50,714 nt of DNA from Sneathiellales bacterium (GTDB lineage Bacteria > Pseudomonadota > Alphaproteobacteria > JANQFL01). Below the pieces are notes generated by a model, which had not been told where the DNA came from, ran no database searches, and saw nothing but the letters and a program-made list of their open reading frames with translations. The position numbers were made by a program, and so were the translations under genes. Location of the stretch: positions 1-50,714 of the forward strand of contig JANQFL010000006.1 in NCBI GenBank assembly GCA_028277845.1. Direction: 5' to 3'. How positions within the stretch are numbered: the first letter of the stretch is position 1; each line of letters starts with the position of its first letter. Shown here one piece after another: positions 49,383 through 50,714 of the stretch.

Positions 49383-50543
49383 ATGCAACAACGACAAATC
49401 CCGTTCGGCAAACCGCAATTGGGTGACGAGGAAAAGGCGGCCGTGGCCCAGGTGTTGTCCGGCCCCATGCTTGTCCACGGCGAACAGACGGCAGGGTTCG
49501 AGGCGGCCTTTGCCGAGCGGGCCGGGTGCGCCCATGCCGTGGCCCTGGCATCCTGCACGGCCGCGTTGCATCTGTCGCTGCGCGCCCGTGACATCGGACC
49601 CGGAGACGCCGTTGTCGTGCCGGCGATGACCCATGTCGCCACGGCGCATTCCGCCGAATATTGCGGCGCGCAACCGGTCTTCGTCGATGTCGACCCCGCC
49701 AGCGGCAACATGGACCCTGAACGCGTCGCCCGGGCCGCCGACCAGGCCGGCAATGTCCGCGCCATCATGCCGGTGCACTATATGGGCCTGCCCTGCGATA
49801 TGGACGCCATCGGCACCGTCGCGGCGCGGCACGACGCCATGATCGTCGAGGACTGCGCGCTGGCCATCGATGCGACCTACGACGGACGCAAGGCCGGTAC
49901 TTTGGGTGATACCGGGTGTTTCTCCTTCTATCCGGTCAAGCACATGACGTCGATCGAAGGCGGCATGCTGACCACGAACGATGACACGATCGCCGCCCGT
50001 ATCAGGAAACTGCGGGCGTTCGGGTATGACCGTTCGCTCGGCGAACGGGCTGAGCCCGGCGTGTACGACATCGATGCCCTCGGCCTCAATTTCCGCATGA
50101 ACGAGGTCGAGGCCGCCGTCGGCCTGGCGCAGATGGCCAAGCTCGATCGCTTCCAGGAAGCACGGGCAGGCAATTTCGCGGCGCTGAGCGAGGCCCTGGC
50201 CGATGTCGAGGAGCTGACCATCTTTAGCCCCAGCCAAGGCAAGGCCCAATCCAGTCACTATTGCCTCAATGTCGTCCTGCCCCAGGATGGCTCGATCGCC
50301 CGCCGCGACGTGGTTGCGCAATTGAAGGAAGCCGGTGTGGGCAGCAGCGTGCACTATCCGGTCGCCCTGCCGCTCAGCCGTTACTATCGCGAAAAATACG
50401 GCTACAAGCCGGGCGATTTTCCCGTCGCGGAATGGCTGGCGACCCAGACCATTTCTCTGCCCGTCGGTCCTCACCTTGCGGATGACGACCCCGCCTATAT
50501 TGCCGAGGCACTCAAGTCGGCCATCGTCAAGGTGTGCGGCTAG
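49383..50543 (+). CDS. DegT/DnrJ/EryC1/StrS aminotransferase
   Basis: 386 residues. PLP-dependent sugar aminotransferase. Motifs: GPMLVHGEQTAGFEAAFAER, ALASCTAALHLSLRARDIGP, MPVHYMGLPCDMDAI, EDCALAIDATYDGRKAG (PLP Asp) and FSFYPVKHMTSIEGGML with the PLP Lys. It would transfer an amino group from glutamate to a ketosugar, consistent with the oxidoreductase just upstream. The start is ATG 49383 with AAGAGA. Its stop codon TAG (50541-50543) is the first three bases of the right copy of the dispersed repeat. Last gene of the sugar operon. Confidence 0.94.
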   Translation: MQQRQIPFGKPQLGDEEKAAVAQVLSGPMLVHGEQTAGFEAAFAERAGCAHAVALASCTAALHLSLRARDIGPGDAVVVPAMTHVATAHSAEYCGAQPVFVDVDPASGNMDPERVARAADQAGNVRAIMPVHYMGLPCDMDAIGTVAARHDAMIVEDCALAIDATYDGRKAGTLGDTGCFSFYPVKHMTSIEGGMLTTNDDTIAARIRKLRAFGYDRSLGERAEPGVYDIDALGLNFRMNEVEAAVGLAQMAKLDRFQEARAGNFAALSEALADVEELTIFSPSQGKAQSSHYCLNVVLPQDGSIARRDVVAQLKEAGVGSSVHYPVALPLSRYYREKYGYKPGDFPVAEWLATQTISLPVGPHLADDDPAYIAEALKSAIVKVCG

Positions 50544-50573
50544 AGCAATTCCTCTTTAGATGGAAGCATTCTG
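50541..50573 (+). repeat. Dispersed intergenic repeat, right copy
   Basis: Positions 50541-50565 are identical to the reverse complement of 77-101; the match continues through CATTCTG. Here the element begins with the stop codon TAG of the aminotransferase gene. After the core, about 107 bp (50574-50680) of hairpin-forming sequence is inserted relative to the left copy, after which similarity seems to resume (GTTTC..CGAGCGGCC). Confidence 0.75.
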
Positions 50574-50680
50574 ACGGAGCGTATTGGCGCCAAGGCCAAG
50601 GCTGGCGGTGAAGGCCATACCTGGCGGTATGGCCAAGACGGCAGCCGCCGGATTTGGCGCCAATACGCCCGTCCCTCCGG
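50574..50680. repeat. Nested inverted-repeat insert
   Basis: A 14-bp perfect inverted repeat, CGTATTGGCGCCAA (50580-50593) and TTGGCGCCAATACG (50654-50667), is flanked by the shorter outer arms CGGAG (50575-50579) and CTCCG (50675-50679). Inside, GGCCATAC (50613-50620) pairs with GTATGGCC (50627-50634). It looks like a small mobile or repeat hairpin inserted into the dispersed element. No coding potential is seen to the window end at 50714. Confidence 0.6.
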
Positions 50681-50714
50681 GTTTCCGAGCGGCCGCCCCC
50701 CACGGCGTGAGACG

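Noticed and set aside
1-50714. CRISPR arrays, toxin-antitoxin pairs, prophage or integrase genes, rRNA
   Set aside because: I saw no regularly spaced repeats with spacers, no phage structural or integrase gene, no toxin-antitoxin pair that I could support, and no rRNA sequence.

Overview
The window is 50.7 kb of GC-rich DNA with about 48 protein genes, one tRNA and one transposase remnant. It looks like an alphaproteobacterium, probably of the Rhodospirillales type. This is an inference from base composition, gene style (MASE3 hybrid kinase, short XRE regulator, Gram-negative porin, MlaC/HpnM-like protein) and an AGAGCAATTCC-type intergenic repeat. No ribosomal marker is present to settle it.

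Layout. 0-9.4 kb: a hybrid sensor kinase; stress genes (ChaC-like glutathione cyclotransferase, MsrB); a porin with a tiny lipoprotein gene behind it; a FliL-like protein; a LysR regulator; a MlaC/HpnM-like protein; and an XRE regulator. 9.3-17 kb: a divergent serine hydroxymethyltransferase downstream of a short, leaderless reductive-dehalogenase-like corrinoid/Fe-S protein, an acyl-CoA synthetase, and a three-domain carrier/acyl-AMP ligase/PlsC protein. 17-21.2 kb: a PEP-CTERM surface protein with an excellent sigma-54 promoter and twin upstream motifs, then a membrane electron-transfer trio (FdhI-like, NarI/DsrM-like, HdrD/DsrK-like). 21.2-26.4 kb: KptA, a glutathionyl-hydroquinone reductase, an EEP hydrolase, a bactofilin and an APC permease, followed by three 23-bp tandem repeats. 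26.5-31.5 kb: two TetR regulators, each with a perfect palindromic operator candidate, a GNAT enzyme, a cupin, a two-subunit TPP decarboxylase of the ComDE type, an FAD amine oxidase and tRNA-Gln(TTG).

31.9-50.5 kb is a surface-glycan region. The first part (GT2 polyprenyl-phosphate glycosyltransferase, AsnB-type amidotransferase, IS481-type remnant, small EamA/SMR transporter, methyltransferase, APS kinase, B12-type radical SAM protein, methyltransferase) is patchy and partly more AT-rich, as in a transferred segment. The second part (40.0-50.5 kb) is a compact ten-gene run on one strand: NeuB-type synthase, AsnB-type enzyme, HisH, HisF, WbpG/PseA-type amidotransferase, SPASM radical SAM enzyme, methyltransferase, formyltransferase, Gfo/Idh/MocA oxidoreductase and DegT aminotransferase. 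HisF lacks the usual first catalytic Asp, which argues for sugar amidation rather than histidine synthesis. Together these suggest a nonulosonate-like or amino sugar carrying amidine, N-formyl and methyl groups, for flagellin, O-antigen or capsule.

Both ends of the window carry the same 25-bp element, in opposite orientation, each abutting the 3' end of its flanking gene. The sensor kinase reads into its copy and ends in RAIPL. This suggests a dispersed repeat, and possibly that the window is a contig that broke at repeats. The most promising leads are the ten-gene sugar operon, the sigma-54/PEP-CTERM control region, the leaderless RdhA-like/SHMT pair, the FdhI-NarI-HdrD trio, the cupin/ComDE/FAD-oxidase group and the repeat element.
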